Source: Rhodoferax sp. OV413 (GTDB lineage: Bacteria > Pseudomonadota > Gammaproteobacteria > Burkholderiales > Burkholderiaceae_C). From it: a DNA stretch of 64,000 nucleotides. The notes below the pieces were generated by a model, which did not search any database, had not been told where the DNA came from, and saw nothing but the letters and a program-made list of their open reading frames with translations. Both the position numbers and the translations under genes were made by a program. Below, in pieces: positions 1 to 9,829 of this stretch (position 1 is the stretch's first letter; each line of letters opens with the position of its first letter). The stretch covers positions 1,338,386 to 1,402,385 of the forward strand of contig NZ_FNJA01000001.1 of NCBI RefSeq assembly GCF_900104385.1, in the 5' to 3' direction.

Positions 1-906
1 CGCAAGCTCGCCAAACTCCCCAGCCGAGAACACGAAAACCTGCGCAGCACCTACGAGCGCATGCTGGAGCGCGGACCCGACCGCTTTCAGGTCAAGCCAT
101 CCGGCATCCCTGAGATGTCGGCGCTGTACCAAACCCTGCCCAACTTCACCGAAGTGCTGGACGACGTAAAACGCCACGTCGCCCTGAGCCAGGACAGTCG
201 TGACGGTTTGGAGGTCACGCCGATTCTGCTGCTCGGCCTGCCTGGCATCGGCAAGACCCATTTCGCCAAGAAGCTGGCCGACCTGCTGGGTACCGGCATG
301 AACCTGGTACCCATGAGCTCCATGACCGCAGGCTGGCTGCTGTCGGGCTCCTCATCCCAATGGAAAGGCGCCAAGCCTGGCAAGGTGTTCGAGGCACTGG
401 TGGACGGGGAATACGCCAACCCGGTGATCGTGGTCGACGAGATCGACAAAGCCAGCGCCGATGCGCAATACGACCCGCTGGGCGCGCTCTACAGCCTGCT
501 GGAGCACGATACGGCGCAGAACTTCATGGATGAGTTCGCCGAGGTGGCCATCGATGCGAGCCAGGTGATCTGGATCACCACGGCCAACGACGCACGCGGC
601 ATCCCGGAGCCGATCCTGAACCGCATGAATGTGTTTGAGATCGAACCACCCTCGCCAGAAGCGGCACGGCAGATCGCCCGCAATCTCTACACGTCCATCC
701 GTGCCGAGCATGGTTGGGGCGAACGCTTTGCACCAGATCTCCACAACGACCTGCAGGATGCCTTGTCGGAACTTGCACCTCGGGAAATGCGCCGGGCGCT
801 GATGACCGGCTTTGGCAATGCCCGGCTCGACGGGCGCGACACCGTGCGGGTGGACGACCTGCCGCGCGCCACGCAGCACAAAGGCCGTATGGGCTTTATC
901 CAGTAG
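1..906 (+). CDS. Lon-like AAA+ ATPase without protease domain (5' partial)
   Basis: The reading frame is open from the first base of the window, so the N-terminus lies upstream. The ATP-binding loop is GLPGIGKTH, followed by a Walker B segment (VIVVDEIDK) and an arginine-finger-like segment (EPILNRM). SSQWKGAKPGKVF and YDPLGALYSLLE resemble the AAA core of Lon proteases. The protein ends soon after the small AAA lid, with no Ser-Lys peptidase domain, so it is probably a cytosolic remodelling ATPase rather than a protease. Its substrate is unknown. It runs convergently into the protease gene at 919 with only 12 bases between them. Confidence 0.8.
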   Translation, partial: RKLAKLPSREHENLRSTYERMLERGPDRFQVKPSGIPEMSALYQTLPNFTEVLDDVKRHVALSQDSRDGLEVTPILLLGLPGIGKTHFAKKLADLLGTGMNLVPMSSMTAGWLLSGSSSQWKGAKPGKVFEALVDGEYANPVIVVDEIDKASADAQYDPLGALYSLLEHDTAQNFMDEFAEVAIDASQVIWITTANDARGIPEPILNRMNVFEIEPPSPEAARQIARNLYTSIRAEHGWGERFAPDLHNDLQDALSELAPREMRRALMTGFGNARLDGRDTVRVDDLPRATQHKGRMGFIQ

Positions 907-918
907 CCGGGAGCTGCT

Positions 919-1728
919 TCAGTTGGCTTTGTGTCGCTGCAAAAGCTGCTTCACAAAGTTGGCTGGGATCGCGTAGGTAATGCCGGTGGGCTGGCTGATG
1001 GCCGATTCCTTGGTGCCTTTGATAAACACCATGTTGATGATGCCCACCACCTCACCAGTATCTACATCGAACAAGGGGCCTCCGCTGTTGCCGGGATAGG
1101 CGGTTCCGTCCAGCTGGAAGATGTCGAAACTGCCGTCTCGGAGGCTGCGAATGGACTTCTCCGTGAGCTGCTGGCCCGTAGGGGCTGGCAACACAATCGG
1201 GGTGATGGACGACACCACAGCCCGGTGCGTCACCGGAGAAAACCCGAGCGCGCCGCCTATCGGAAAACCCATCAGCGCCAGCGACTGGCCTTCGCGCACC
1301 GCGTCCGAATCTTTCAAGCGGATACCGACCACGGGGTCACCGCTGAACCGCAGCAGAGCCAGGTCGTGTAAGCGATCTACTTCCAGCACCTGGGCCTGCC
1401 GCGGTTGCAAGCTGCCCTTCGCATCGCGCACCTGGACCACCAACTCTGAGCCAGAACTGTCTTCCGCAGCGCCGTACAGAACATGGGCATTGGTGACAAC
1501 AAAATTGGCGCCCAAGTTTTGGTCAGCGACAACGAACCCGGTCCCACGCATCGTGAAACGCGGGCTGTTCGTACTTTTGTAATAACCCACCACCGAAATG
1601 GAAGGCTTTACTTTGGTAATGGCATCTGCCAAATCCGCATTTGCCAGATTCACATGGCTGCCAATGAGCAAAGCAAAAACTGGTAGGAAAATATTCCAGG
1701 CAATATCTTTCAAGCTAGGCAATATCAT
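919..1728 (-). CDS. Trypsin-like serine protease, exported
   Basis: This 269-residue protein starts with a hydrophobic, signal-like segment of about 30 residues, so it should act in the periplasm. The catalytic triad is visible: His in VVTNAHVLYG, Asp in HDLALLRF and Ser in PGNSGGPLFD. This is the S1C (DegP/HtrA-like) core. No PDZ domain follows, so it is shorter than DegP-type chaperone proteases. It is the last gene of the minus-strand block that begins with the sugar transferase, 37 bases after prsT. A role in processing PEP-CTERM or envelope proteins is inferred only from this position. Confidence 0.82.
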   Translation of the reverse strand: MILPSLKDIAWNIFLPVFALLIGSHVNLANADLADAITKVKPSISVVGYYKSTNSPRFTMRGTGFVVADQNLGANFVVTNAHVLYGAAEDSSGSELVVQVRDAKGSLQPRQAQVLEVDRLHDLALLRFSGDPVVGIRLKDSDAVREGQSLALMGFPIGGALGFSPVTHRAVVSSITPIVLPAPTGQQLTEKSIRSLRDGSFDIFQLDGTAYPGNSGGPLFDVDTGEVVGIINMVFIKGTKESAISQPTGITYAIPANFVKQLLQRHKAN

Positions 1729-1765
1729 TTTTACCGCCTTTCTGGAGCACCAGCTCCTTCAAATA

Positions 1766-4543
1766 TCACATTCCCTTGAGCACGGCATCTACTTCGGCAT
1801 GTTCAGAAAATTTATCGCCAAGCTTGGCAAGATCATCCAGCAATGGCTTGGCTTTGGTCTTGTCACCTGACTTCAAGTATATTTTTGCAATATTCAACTT
1901 GAATGTCATATTGGTAGGCTGCAGTGCAATCGCCTTATTTTGCCACTCCAGTGCTTTTGCATAATCCCCTTTTTCGGACAGGAGCATGGCCAAAGTATCC
2001 ATGAACGGTGCTTGGTTAGGCGCCAACGCATTGGCTTTTTCCGCATAGGAAATTGCCGTATCTTTTTTCAGCTGACCATGTACCCAAGCTAGGTTGTTAT
2101 AGGCAACTGCACTGGTCGGCTGAATTTGAACAACCGATGCATACAATTTCTCAGCTGCCGCATAGTCCTTTTTCAATAATGCAGCGTCTGCGATGTACAT
2201 CATGAAATCGACATCCTTGGGATTGTCTTTCAACCAAGATACTGCAAACTTATCCGCCTCCGTCTTGTTTCCAGATGCAACAAAAACATTGTGGATTTTT
2301 ATAGCTGGTTCCGACGATGTGCCCTGTTTCAGGGCTGTTCTAAACGCAGTTAAAGCGTTGTCCCATTTCTTCTGAACTACATTGACTTCACCCTCCAATA
2401 TGTAACCAATAGCATCTTTAGGACGTTGCTTCTGTATCCCACGAGCGACAGTGATGGCATTTGAGTAGCGCTCAGCGGTAATATTCAGAGCAACCAGGCC
2501 ACGCTGAGCCTCTAGCAAGTCAGGTTTCAGCTCCAAAGCCTTGGTGAGATTCTGTATTGCAGAATCTGTATTTTTGGCAACCACATTAATATTAGCCATG
2601 CGTAAAAATGGCTGCGGTGACGAAGGCTGAAGACCTGCAAGCTTGGTATAGGTTGAAAGTGCCTGATTGCTATCTCCCATTGCCTGCTGCGTTCTTCCCA
2701 ATGCATCCAACAACTCAGGGCTTTCTGGCATTGCAGTAACTGCATTCTGTGCAGTAGTGAATGCTTGCTTGTACTCCTTATTTCGTAGGAGCAAGTCAAT
2801 CAATAAAATACGGGGCCCCACTTCTGCAGGGCTAGCTGCCACCGCTTTACCGATCAACTCTGCTACCTCCTCCTTACTCCCGCCGGCCATCGACTTAAGT
2901 CCAGCCAAACCAATAAACGCTTGGCCATTTTTTGGATCTTTAGCCAGAACATTTTCAAATCTCTTTCGAGCATCATCTGGTTTTTTCTCTGACACATCCA
3001 GCGCGGCAAGACTCGCGATGGCAGGGAAATAATCCGGATTCATCACCAAGGCAGACTCAAAGCTCTTTCTTGCTGCGACCGCATCTTTTTGCGCATTCTG
3101 AATATTCCCGCGCAAATTGGCGATGAACGGATTTTTTGGCTTCTTCTTATCCATTACATCGATGGCCTTCATGGCCTTGTCGAACTCACGTCGACGTATA
3201 TGTGCGCTGATCAACGCCAGATCTGCAGTAGTTCCACTATCCGACGCGGCAATATCTTGCAGTTCATTGAATGCAGTCTCCGTCTCGCCTGCCATCATAT
3301 GAGCCAAAGCCAAAGACGTGCGTTTGCGCCCATCTTTCGGGTCTAACTTCGCCGCTTTTGAAAAGAATTCACTGGCTTTCTTAAAATCACCATTTTGCAA
3401 ATAAACTTCGCCTGCAATTGAATACAGTGCGGTATCAATCGGCTCTGCCGTTAATGCCGGAGTTAAGGTTGCCAATGCTTTTGCAGGTTGACCTGAGCGC
3501 AAGTAGGTCAACGTCAGCAGTCGGCGCGCCATCACATATTCAGGCGCTGCGACCAATGCCTTGTTTAAATAAACTTCGGCCTGTACAAAAGAATTTAGTT
3601 GAAATTCAGTTGCTCCTGCCAACTGCAAAACCTTCGGAGCATCTGGTGCTATCTTTACAAGTTGCTGCGACAGCTCTCTGGCTAATTTAAAATCTTTCTT
3701 CTGGTATGCAAGTTGAACTTCAAAAAATTTAACCTGAGGATTATTTGGTGCAATCTTCTTTAAAATATCAAGCTGCTGCCCTCCCACATCAAGCTTATTT
3801 TGTTGCAGCAGCAAGGTTATCAAACCCATGTGCCCCAGCAAATAATCTGGCTTAATTTCTATCGATTTTTTATATAACTCAATTGCTCCATCCAAATCAT
3901 TTTTAGAACGCAGGATAATATCGCCCTTTGTTTTAAAAAGATCTGGATTTTTAGGGGCCTTTGCAATCAACTTATCGATTTCCGTCAAAGCTCCCGCGTA
4001 ATCTCCCTTGCCGGCCAACCTTCGAACAACAATAATTTGAGCCTCTATATTTTCAGGCTCCGCAGAAATAGCATCATTCAGATATTTTTGCGATTTATCT
4101 ACAAGTCCTTGAACAGCATAAGCATTGCTCAAAGATATATTTAGATTCGCTTTAGCACTTGGTGAGCTTAGTTCAATTCCAGATAGCTCATCGGTAACCT
4201 TTTTGTAATTCCCTTGCAATAGCAAAACTTTAGCAAGCTCAGGAACAACCAAGTCATCCGAATATTTTAAACTGCGTGCTTTATCGAATTCAATTTCCGC
4301 ACCAGCCAGGTTACCTTCATGCAAAAGTGCACGACCCAGTAGAAATCGCGCCTCCCCTATGTTGGGGTTGGCCTGTAATGCATTTTTTATCTGAATAATG
4401 GCAGTCTTTTGATCATTTTTAGCCAAACTCTCTTTCGCGGATGCAATCAGCACCTCTGGCTTCTCTTCCCCGCAGGCAGCGAGTAAAAGAGCCATAGTCA
4501 GCACAGAAACAGCGCCTCGTGCATAAGTATTTTTTAATATCAT
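1766..4543 (-). CDS. prsT: PEP-CTERM system TPR-repeat lipoprotein PrsT
   Basis: The 925-residue protein starts with a lipoprotein signal whose lipobox is LLAAC, so Cys-24 should be lipidated. The rest is tandem tetratricopeptide repeats, with many copies of the A..L...P pattern such as NPNIGEARFLLGRALL and PTSAVAYNNLAWVHGQL. Length, lipobox and repeats match the PrsT family of the exosortase-A/PEP-CTERM exopolysaccharide locus. It lies 32 bases after prsR. Its DNA is visibly more AT-rich than the surrounding genes, especially over the N-terminal half (about 3.6-4.5 kb). A role in polymer export or assembly at the envelope is inferred from the family. Confidence 0.88.
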   Translation of the reverse strand: MILKNTYARGAVSVLTMALLLAACGEEKPEVLIASAKESLAKNDQKTAIIQIKNALQANPNIGEARFLLGRALLHEGNLAGAEIEFDKARSLKYSDDLVVPELAKVLLLQGNYKKVTDELSGIELSSPSAKANLNISLSNAYAVQGLVDKSQKYLNDAISAEPENIEAQIIVVRRLAGKGDYAGALTEIDKLIAKAPKNPDLFKTKGDIILRSKNDLDGAIELYKKSIEIKPDYLLGHMGLITLLLQQNKLDVGGQQLDILKKIAPNNPQVKFFEVQLAYQKKDFKLARELSQQLVKIAPDAPKVLQLAGATEFQLNSFVQAEVYLNKALVAAPEYVMARRLLTLTYLRSGQPAKALATLTPALTAEPIDTALYSIAGEVYLQNGDFKKASEFFSKAAKLDPKDGRKRTSLALAHMMAGETETAFNELQDIAASDSGTTADLALISAHIRRREFDKAMKAIDVMDKKKPKNPFIANLRGNIQNAQKDAVAARKSFESALVMNPDYFPAIASLAALDVSEKKPDDARKRFENVLAKDPKNGQAFIGLAGLKSMAGGSKEEVAELIGKAVAASPAEVGPRILLIDLLLRNKEYKQAFTTAQNAVTAMPESPELLDALGRTQQAMGDSNQALSTYTKLAGLQPSSPQPFLRMANINVVAKNTDSAIQNLTKALELKPDLLEAQRGLVALNITAERYSNAITVARGIQKQRPKDAIGYILEGEVNVVQKKWDNALTAFRTALKQGTSSEPAIKIHNVFVASGNKTEADKFAVSWLKDNPKDVDFMMYIADAALLKKDYAAAEKLYASVVQIQPTSAVAYNNLAWVHGQLKKDTAISYAEKANALAPNQAPFMDTLAMLLSEKGDYAKALEWQNKAIALQPTNMTFKLNIAKIYLKSGDKTKAKPLLDDLAKLGDKFSEHAEVDAVLKGM

Positions 4544-4575
4544 TTTTATCCCAATGCAAATCAGTCGTAAATTAA

Positions 4576-5937
4576 TTACTTCAAACCTAAGCGGTACATC
4601 AAATCATATAAAGTAGGGCGACTTACGCCGAGCAATTCTGCGGCCTTGACAATATTTCCATTGACACGCCCTAACGCGGAAATAATTGCATTTTTCTCCG
4701 CATTATCACGAACCGCTCTTAAATCCAAAGAGCTATCACCAATCTCCAAATCGGATGATTCCAAGCCCACGTCTTCTGGCAAAATCTGATTGCTATCGGC
4801 CATAATTACTGCCCTCTTAATGCAATTCTCCAGCTCACGAATATTTCCTGGCCACGGGTGCCTTTCAATCGCGCGAACACTTTCTTCACTCAAATTCAAA
4901 GAACCTCTGTTTTGCTCACGCGCAAAGCGTCGCACAAACGAATAAGCCAGAAGTGCAGCGTCTCCTTTGCGTGAACGCAAGGGCGGGATATTGATAACGA
5001 TCTCGGCAAGTCGGTAGTAGAGATCTTCTCGAAACCGACTTTCCTTGCTCAAGGCTTTCAAGTCTTGGTGGGTTGCACACACGATTCGTACATCCACCGG
5101 AATTTCTTGACGCCCGCCCACACGCTCGATGGTTCGTTCCTGAATGAAGCGCAGCAATTTGGCCTGCAGCGAAAATGGCAAGTCGCCGATTTCATCGAGC
5201 ATCAAGGTGCCGCCGTTGGCAAGTTCAATTTTCCCAAGAGTGGTTTTGGCAGCCCCTGTAAAAGCGCCTTTTTCGTAGCCAAACAACTCGCTTTCGAGCA
5301 GATTCTCGGGAATAGCCGCGCAGTTAATGGCAACAAACTTCTCATTTTTACGCGATGAGGTTTGGTGTAAACCGCGCGCCAGCACCTCTTTACCTGTACC
5401 GCTCTCGCCCAGCAGCATTACCGTAGCAGTGGTGTTGGCCACTTTTTCAATCGTGCGGCAGACCCGCAGCATTTCAGGGTCTCGGGTTACCAGGCCGGCC
5501 AGCGCATCCGGCTGGTACATGGACTGCAGACGCCGATTCTCTTTCTGCAGCTCGAACATCCGGAACGCGCGCTCTATCGTCAGATTCAGCAGCTCAGGCT
5601 CGAAGGGCTTAGCAAAAAAGTCATAGGCCCCTAAAGCCACCGCACGCAAAGCATTTGCCTGGTCGTTTTGACCGGTCAAAACTATGACTTTGGTATCTGG
5701 CTCGACGGTCAGGATTTGCTCCAACAACTTGAAGCCCTCGGTCACACCATCTTGGTCGGGCGGCAGGCCCAGATCCATCGTCACGACAGCAGGACTGTGC
5801 CTACGCAACTGCACCATGGCACTATCGCGATCGTTGGCAGTCACCGACTCAAACTTGTCCACCGACCATTTAATCTGCTTCTGCAACGCTAGATCGTCTT
5901 CCACGATCAGCAGTGCACGTGCGCTATCAGAACTCAT
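4576..5937 (-). CDS. prsR: Sigma-54-dependent response regulator PrsR (PEP-CTERM system)
   Basis: The 453-residue protein has three parts: an N-terminal receiver domain (phospho-acceptor Asp in VVTMDLGLPP), a central AAA+ domain, and a C-terminal Fis-type helix-turn-helix (AAELLGVSRPTLYDLMYRLG). The AAA+ domain has Walker A GESGTGKE and the sigma-54 contact loop GAFTGA, so it should activate sigma-54 promoters. It overlaps the prsK stop codon by four bases (ATGA), consistent with translational coupling to its kinase. In this family it controls PEP-CTERM and exopolysaccharide genes. No clear -24/-12 promoter was found inside this block. Confidence 0.92.
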   Translation of the reverse strand: MSSDSARALLIVEDDLALQKQIKWSVDKFESVTANDRDSAMVQLRRHSPAVVTMDLGLPPDQDGVTEGFKLLEQILTVEPDTKVIVLTGQNDQANALRAVALGAYDFFAKPFEPELLNLTIERAFRMFELQKENRRLQSMYQPDALAGLVTRDPEMLRVCRTIEKVANTTATVMLLGESGTGKEVLARGLHQTSSRKNEKFVAINCAAIPENLLESELFGYEKGAFTGAAKTTLGKIELANGGTLMLDEIGDLPFSLQAKLLRFIQERTIERVGGRQEIPVDVRIVCATHQDLKALSKESRFREDLYYRLAEIVINIPPLRSRKGDAALLAYSFVRRFAREQNRGSLNLSEESVRAIERHPWPGNIRELENCIKRAVIMADSNQILPEDVGLESSDLEIGDSSLDLRAVRDNAEKNAIISALGRVNGNIVKAAELLGVSRPTLYDLMYRLGLK

Positions 5938-8045
5938 GAAGCCCCCAATACATTCAAATCCGACTCTTGCTGGACTTCAAACAAAGGCAATAACAATGTG
6001 ACCAAAGTTCCTTTGTTAAGCGCACTTTTTACCAAAATCTTCCCCCCCAATTCCTGCACGTACTGAAAACTTTCATAAGCCCCTATACCCATGCCGGCCT
6101 GTTTGGTCGTCTGGAACGGCTTGAACAGTCGCTCTTGCATAAACTCTTCCGACATGCCATGACCGGTGTCACCTATCTCGATACGCGCCTGCCCGCTGGA
6201 CCGATCCAGCGTGAGCCATACGCGCCCAGACGGGTCCGTGGCATCAAAAGCATTCTGCACGACATGCCCAATGATGCGTTCCAGGCGTTCTTCGTGTCCA
6301 CGCGTGATCACCTTGTCGACCAAGGTCACCTCCAGCAGGCGCCCCCGCTTGGCTGCCACAGCCGAAATACGCTGAATGATGGCTCCCAAATCGACGCCTA
6401 CGGCGGTACCCGGCGGCGTAGCCCCCTCGCGCAATTGGAGCATTAGCTGGCGCATCCTGTCTAATGAATTCTCTACCGTCATCAGCATGTCTTGCTGGAA
6501 CTCCGGGTTGGCATGCAAGCGCTTAGCGTTCTTCAGCATCAACGACAACTGGGTCACGATATTTTTAAGGTCGTGGACCACGAATGCCGACATGCGGTTG
6601 AACGCATCAAACTTGCGCACCTCCAGCAATGCCTCCGTGGCCCGCATCTGAGCCAAATAGCTGGCGGCTTGCCGCCCTGCCGTTTTGAGCAAATCGTTGA
6701 CCTCCCAGTTCACATCTATCGTGGTGCGAGCACGCGCCAGCACCACAAAACCAATCAGCTCACCCCCGGATGTCAGCGGCACCACTAGCCATGCCTGCGC
6801 AATACTGTGCAGCCACAGGGGCAAAGTCAGGTCGCCGTAGCGCTTGGAATAGGAGCGAAACTCCTCCAGATTGATCACCCAGCCGCTGACGGCCAAAAAC
6901 TGGCATAGCGGGGAATCGGCATCCTCTTTGTCCAGCGTGGTCACCAGGTTCCAATGGGCGGTTTGGCGAAATACCGGTTCCCCGGTGCTCTTCATCCATA
7001 AACCACCGCCTGGGCTTTCCAGCATATCGGCAAGCGCCCGGACCACCTGCTGGCCCATGTCCTGAGGCGAATGGTTGCTGGACAAGGTCTGGGTAAATTT
7101 GAGCCACTCTTCGCGGTAGTCGTAGCGGTAGCGAAAAAAGTGTTTTCCCACCAGTACCCGCAACTTGGCCCGAAACGACCCCGACACCGCCAGCACCATC
7201 AACACGATCAGGGCAGAGAACACAACGCCCACTTGCAGCGCACGCCCCCACTCGCCACCAAAGTAGCGCACGTAGTAGCCTACCGCCGAAATAAACAGCA
7301 GATACGCCCCCGCTACCAGCAAGGTCGCCGAATGGAATGCCGCCTTTTGTGACACCCGGATGCTGGCAATCCAATCGTTGCGTCGTGTGGTCGACAGTAG
7401 CAGCAGCAACACCATCAAGGCATGCACTGCACCGCGGATACTCAGTACGTCAGCATCGAGGCGCTTAAACAGAACGGCCTGGGAATACAGGTACAGGTCA
7501 AACAAGAAGGTGCCCGCCAACCCCAGACTGAGAGGCTTGACGTTCCAACGAGAATCTTCTGTAACGTTGCGGTAGATCTGCTCTAGCAACACCATCGCCA
7601 GCACGGGAAGTGCCATGGCACTGATCAGCAGCAATCGCTCAGCATCACCTGCAACGACGACGTTGAACGCACCAATGAATGGCGCCAATATGCCAAAAAT
7701 GATGATGCCCACCGCGAGCCAAGGTAACCACACCATGGCCTGAGGCAACTTCCCATTGCGGCTGGAGCGGCATAGCGTCAGCATAAAACCGTACCAGCAT
7801 CCGTAACGCAAGACGTCGGCCCAAATACCCAACAACAGCCAATTCAAGGACCGTCCGTCCCGAACCACCAGTTCCAACCATCCCCATAGAGCAGTGAACG
7901 CGACTGCGCCAAATAGATAGACAGCGGAAGGATTACGTGGTGCCCGCAAGTAGCCGGTCAGCCACAGGCGCAGCACGAATGCGGTGTACGCCAGCCCCAC
8001 CAAGGCGTAGCCCAGGGCAGTCAAAGTCACAGTTTGGCTATCCAT
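5934..8045 (-). CDS. prsK: PEP-CTERM system sensor histidine kinase PrsK
   Basis: The 703-residue membrane kinase starts with roughly nine hydrophobic segments over the first 300 residues. A GAF-like region follows, then a histidine kinase core with the phospho-acceptor in FVVHDLKNIV and ATP-binding motifs VQNAFDAT and IEIGDTGHGMS. The multi-spanning N-terminus with an HDLKN box is typical of PrsK in exosortase-A loci. It is cotranscribed with, and overlaps, prsR. The signal sensed is unknown. The next gene upstream in the block, the sugar transferase, ends 53 bases before the prsK start codon. Confidence 0.9.
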   Translation of the reverse strand: MDSQTVTLTALGYALVGLAYTAFVLRLWLTGYLRAPRNPSAVYLFGAVAFTALWGWLELVVRDGRSLNWLLLGIWADVLRYGCWYGFMLTLCRSSRNGKLPQAMVWLPWLAVGIIIFGILAPFIGAFNVVVAGDAERLLLISAMALPVLAMVLLEQIYRNVTEDSRWNVKPLSLGLAGTFLFDLYLYSQAVLFKRLDADVLSIRGAVHALMVLLLLLSTTRRNDWIASIRVSQKAAFHSATLLVAGAYLLFISAVGYYVRYFGGEWGRALQVGVVFSALIVLMVLAVSGSFRAKLRVLVGKHFFRYRYDYREEWLKFTQTLSSNHSPQDMGQQVVRALADMLESPGGGLWMKSTGEPVFRQTAHWNLVTTLDKEDADSPLCQFLAVSGWVINLEEFRSYSKRYGDLTLPLWLHSIAQAWLVVPLTSGGELIGFVVLARARTTIDVNWEVNDLLKTAGRQAASYLAQMRATEALLEVRKFDAFNRMSAFVVHDLKNIVTQLSLMLKNAKRLHANPEFQQDMLMTVENSLDRMRQLMLQLREGATPPGTAVGVDLGAIIQRISAVAAKRGRLLEVTLVDKVITRGHEERLERIIGHVVQNAFDATDPSGRVWLTLDRSSGQARIEIGDTGHGMSEEFMQERLFKPFQTTKQAGMGIGAYESFQYVQELGGKILVKSALNKGTLVTLLLPLFEVQQESDLNVLGAS

Positions 8046-8098
8046 GGGCGGGCACGCAGTGCAACGTGAAAGCGCGGTCGACTGCCACTAAGTGCGCG

Positions 8099-9475
8099 TC
8101 AGCGCGAACCCTTGGCCATCAGCACCACTCCCACGGTTTCAAACAGGATGACGATGTCCAGAAACAGCGAATGGTTCTTGACGTAGTACAGGTCGTACTG
8201 CAGCTTCTCGGCCGAGTCTTCCAGCGTAGAGCCATAGTGGTAGCGCACCTGGGCCCAGCCAGTCACGCCCGGCTTGACGCTTTGGCGCACCGCGTAATAC
8301 GGGATCTGGCGTGTCAGCTGGTCGACAAAATAAGGGCGCTCTGGCCGCGGTCCGACCATGCTCATATCGCCGTTCAATACGCAAAACAGCTGGGGCAGCT
8401 CGTCGATACGGACCTTGCGGATGAACTTACCGACCTTCGTAATTCGGTCGTCTTGTGCAGCGGCCCAGCGCGGAGTTCCATCCTTCTCTGCATCGGTGCG
8501 CATACTGCGGAACTTGATGACATTGAACAAGCGGCCATTAAAACCCACGCGTTCCTGGCGGTAAAAAATAGGACCCGGACTCTCCAGCACAACCAGTAGC
8601 ATGGTCACGAGCATGATGGGAAAGGTCAGCACAATCAATACCGCCGCACTTGCGATATCGAACAGACGCTTCACGGCGGTACGCAAACCACCCTGGCTAA
8701 AGCCGTCGCCAAAGATCAACCAGCCCGCATTCACGGAATCCAGCCGGATCTGGCCTTTGGTCTTCTCGAAATGGGTGGCTACGTCCACCACCCGCACGCC
8801 ATGCAGTTTGCAGTCCAGCAGCTCACGCAAAGGCATGCTGCCGCCCCGGCGCTCCACCAAAGCCACCACGATCTCATCGACCTCCAGCTCCAGAGCGGTA
8901 TCAGTCAAAGACTTGTGCTTTGACAGAATCCCCCAGGCTGACACCTCGGATTCGGCTTCATTGGGGCTGGCGTAGTAGCCCACCACATCCACATGGGGGT
9001 CTTCGTTCTTCAAGGTCTTGCCCACCAGTGCGGCACGCGGACCGGTACCGAAAACCAGTACCCGATGGCGCATCATGGACTGGGGCATGGAGTGCACCAC
9101 ATACACCCGGTGCAACAGCACGATCGCGAAACCCACCATGGCCGCCATGGCCAAGGTTTCCCCGTTGGCCGACTGGGGGAACAACGAGAACACAACATAA
9201 GTCAATGGCACTGCCAGCAGCAGCGACAGGGCTGCACGCGCACGCGATTGGTTCAAGGAACGGTTATGGATACGCTGGTAAAAGCCCAATGTGGAATTGA
9301 TCACCAGCATCCCTAGCGACAACAGACTCGCATGCCCCAGCAAAGACACCACGGCCGTCAGGTCTTCGCCCTTCCATATGACCACGGCCATCACGGCAAT
9401 GATGACCAGCCCCAAATCAAAAAATATCTGCTGCAGCGTCCGCCGATGCAGGTAATGGTTGAATATCTTGATCAA
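8099..9475 (-). CDS. PEP-CTERM/XrtA-linked polyprenyl-phosphate sugar transferase (EpsB/TIGR03013 type)
   Basis: An initiating membrane glycosyltransferase of exopolysaccharide synthesis. It has several N-terminal transmembrane segments, a nucleotide-binding middle part (VLVFGTGPRAALVG), a further membrane helix, and a C-terminal bacterial sugar transferase domain (NVIKFRSMRTDAEKDG and MSMVGPRPERPYF). I place the start at TTG 9475 because GGGAG lies seven bases upstream and the family begins with a segment like xIRxFNHY. An in-frame ATG at 9523 would add 16 residues that look unrelated and has no visible ribosome binding site. It is the first gene of the prs block. Confidence 0.85.
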   Translation of the reverse strand: MIKIFNHYLHRRTLQQIFFDLGLVIIAVMAVVIWKGEDLTAVVSLLGHASLLSLGMLVINSTLGFYQRIHNRSLNQSRARAALSLLLAVPLTYVVFSLFPQSANGETLAMAAMVGFAIVLLHRVYVVHSMPQSMMRHRVLVFGTGPRAALVGKTLKNEDPHVDVVGYYASPNEAESEVSAWGILSKHKSLTDTALELEVDEIVVALVERRGGSMPLRELLDCKLHGVRVVDVATHFEKTKGQIRLDSVNAGWLIFGDGFSQGGLRTAVKRLFDIASAAVLIVLTFPIMLVTMLLVVLESPGPIFYRQERVGFNGRLFNVIKFRSMRTDAEKDGTPRWAAAQDDRITKVGKFIRKVRIDELPQLFCVLNGDMSMVGPRPERPYFVDQLTRQIPYYAVRQSVKPGVTGWAQVRYHYGSTLEDSAEKLQYDLYYVKNHSLFLDIVILFETVGVVLMAKGSR

Positions 9476-9829
9476 GCCGGAACTCCCGCTACAGGGCGAC
9501 GGGCGTCCTGGAACAGCCCCCATGCCGCAGACTTATGGCATAAATCACCCACATGGGCCGCTACAAACAGTGTTTGGCGTGCAGACTTTTGAAAAAAAGG
9601 CATCGATTATCTTTAAATGCGTCTTGGTATATCTAAGAACTATACGGCTTGCTTGCGCGCGCCTCAAAGCGGCATGCACCGCCCCTCCCGCATAGCTTTT
9701 GCCACCGCATTATGGGCTTTTTTTGGTACAGATTAACCGGCTAAAGCCCGGCATTTCCCCTGGTTCTTGGCAAACTTCACGCTAGCATCGCCGCTTTATC
9801 CGGCGCGGCGGCGCGGCACAATCGACCGC
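9476..9829. other. Divergent intergenic region between sugar transferase and FAD monooxygenase
   Basis: About 350 bases with no credible gene. The part near 9590-9650 is AT-rich and could carry the promoter of the prs block. I looked for a sigma-54 -24/-12 pair and found no convincing match. Confidence 0.5.

Noticed and set aside
9540-9700. Search for a sigma-54 (-24/-12) promoter before the PEP-CTERM block
   Set aside because: No GG-N10-GC pair with the right flanks was found in the correct orientation.
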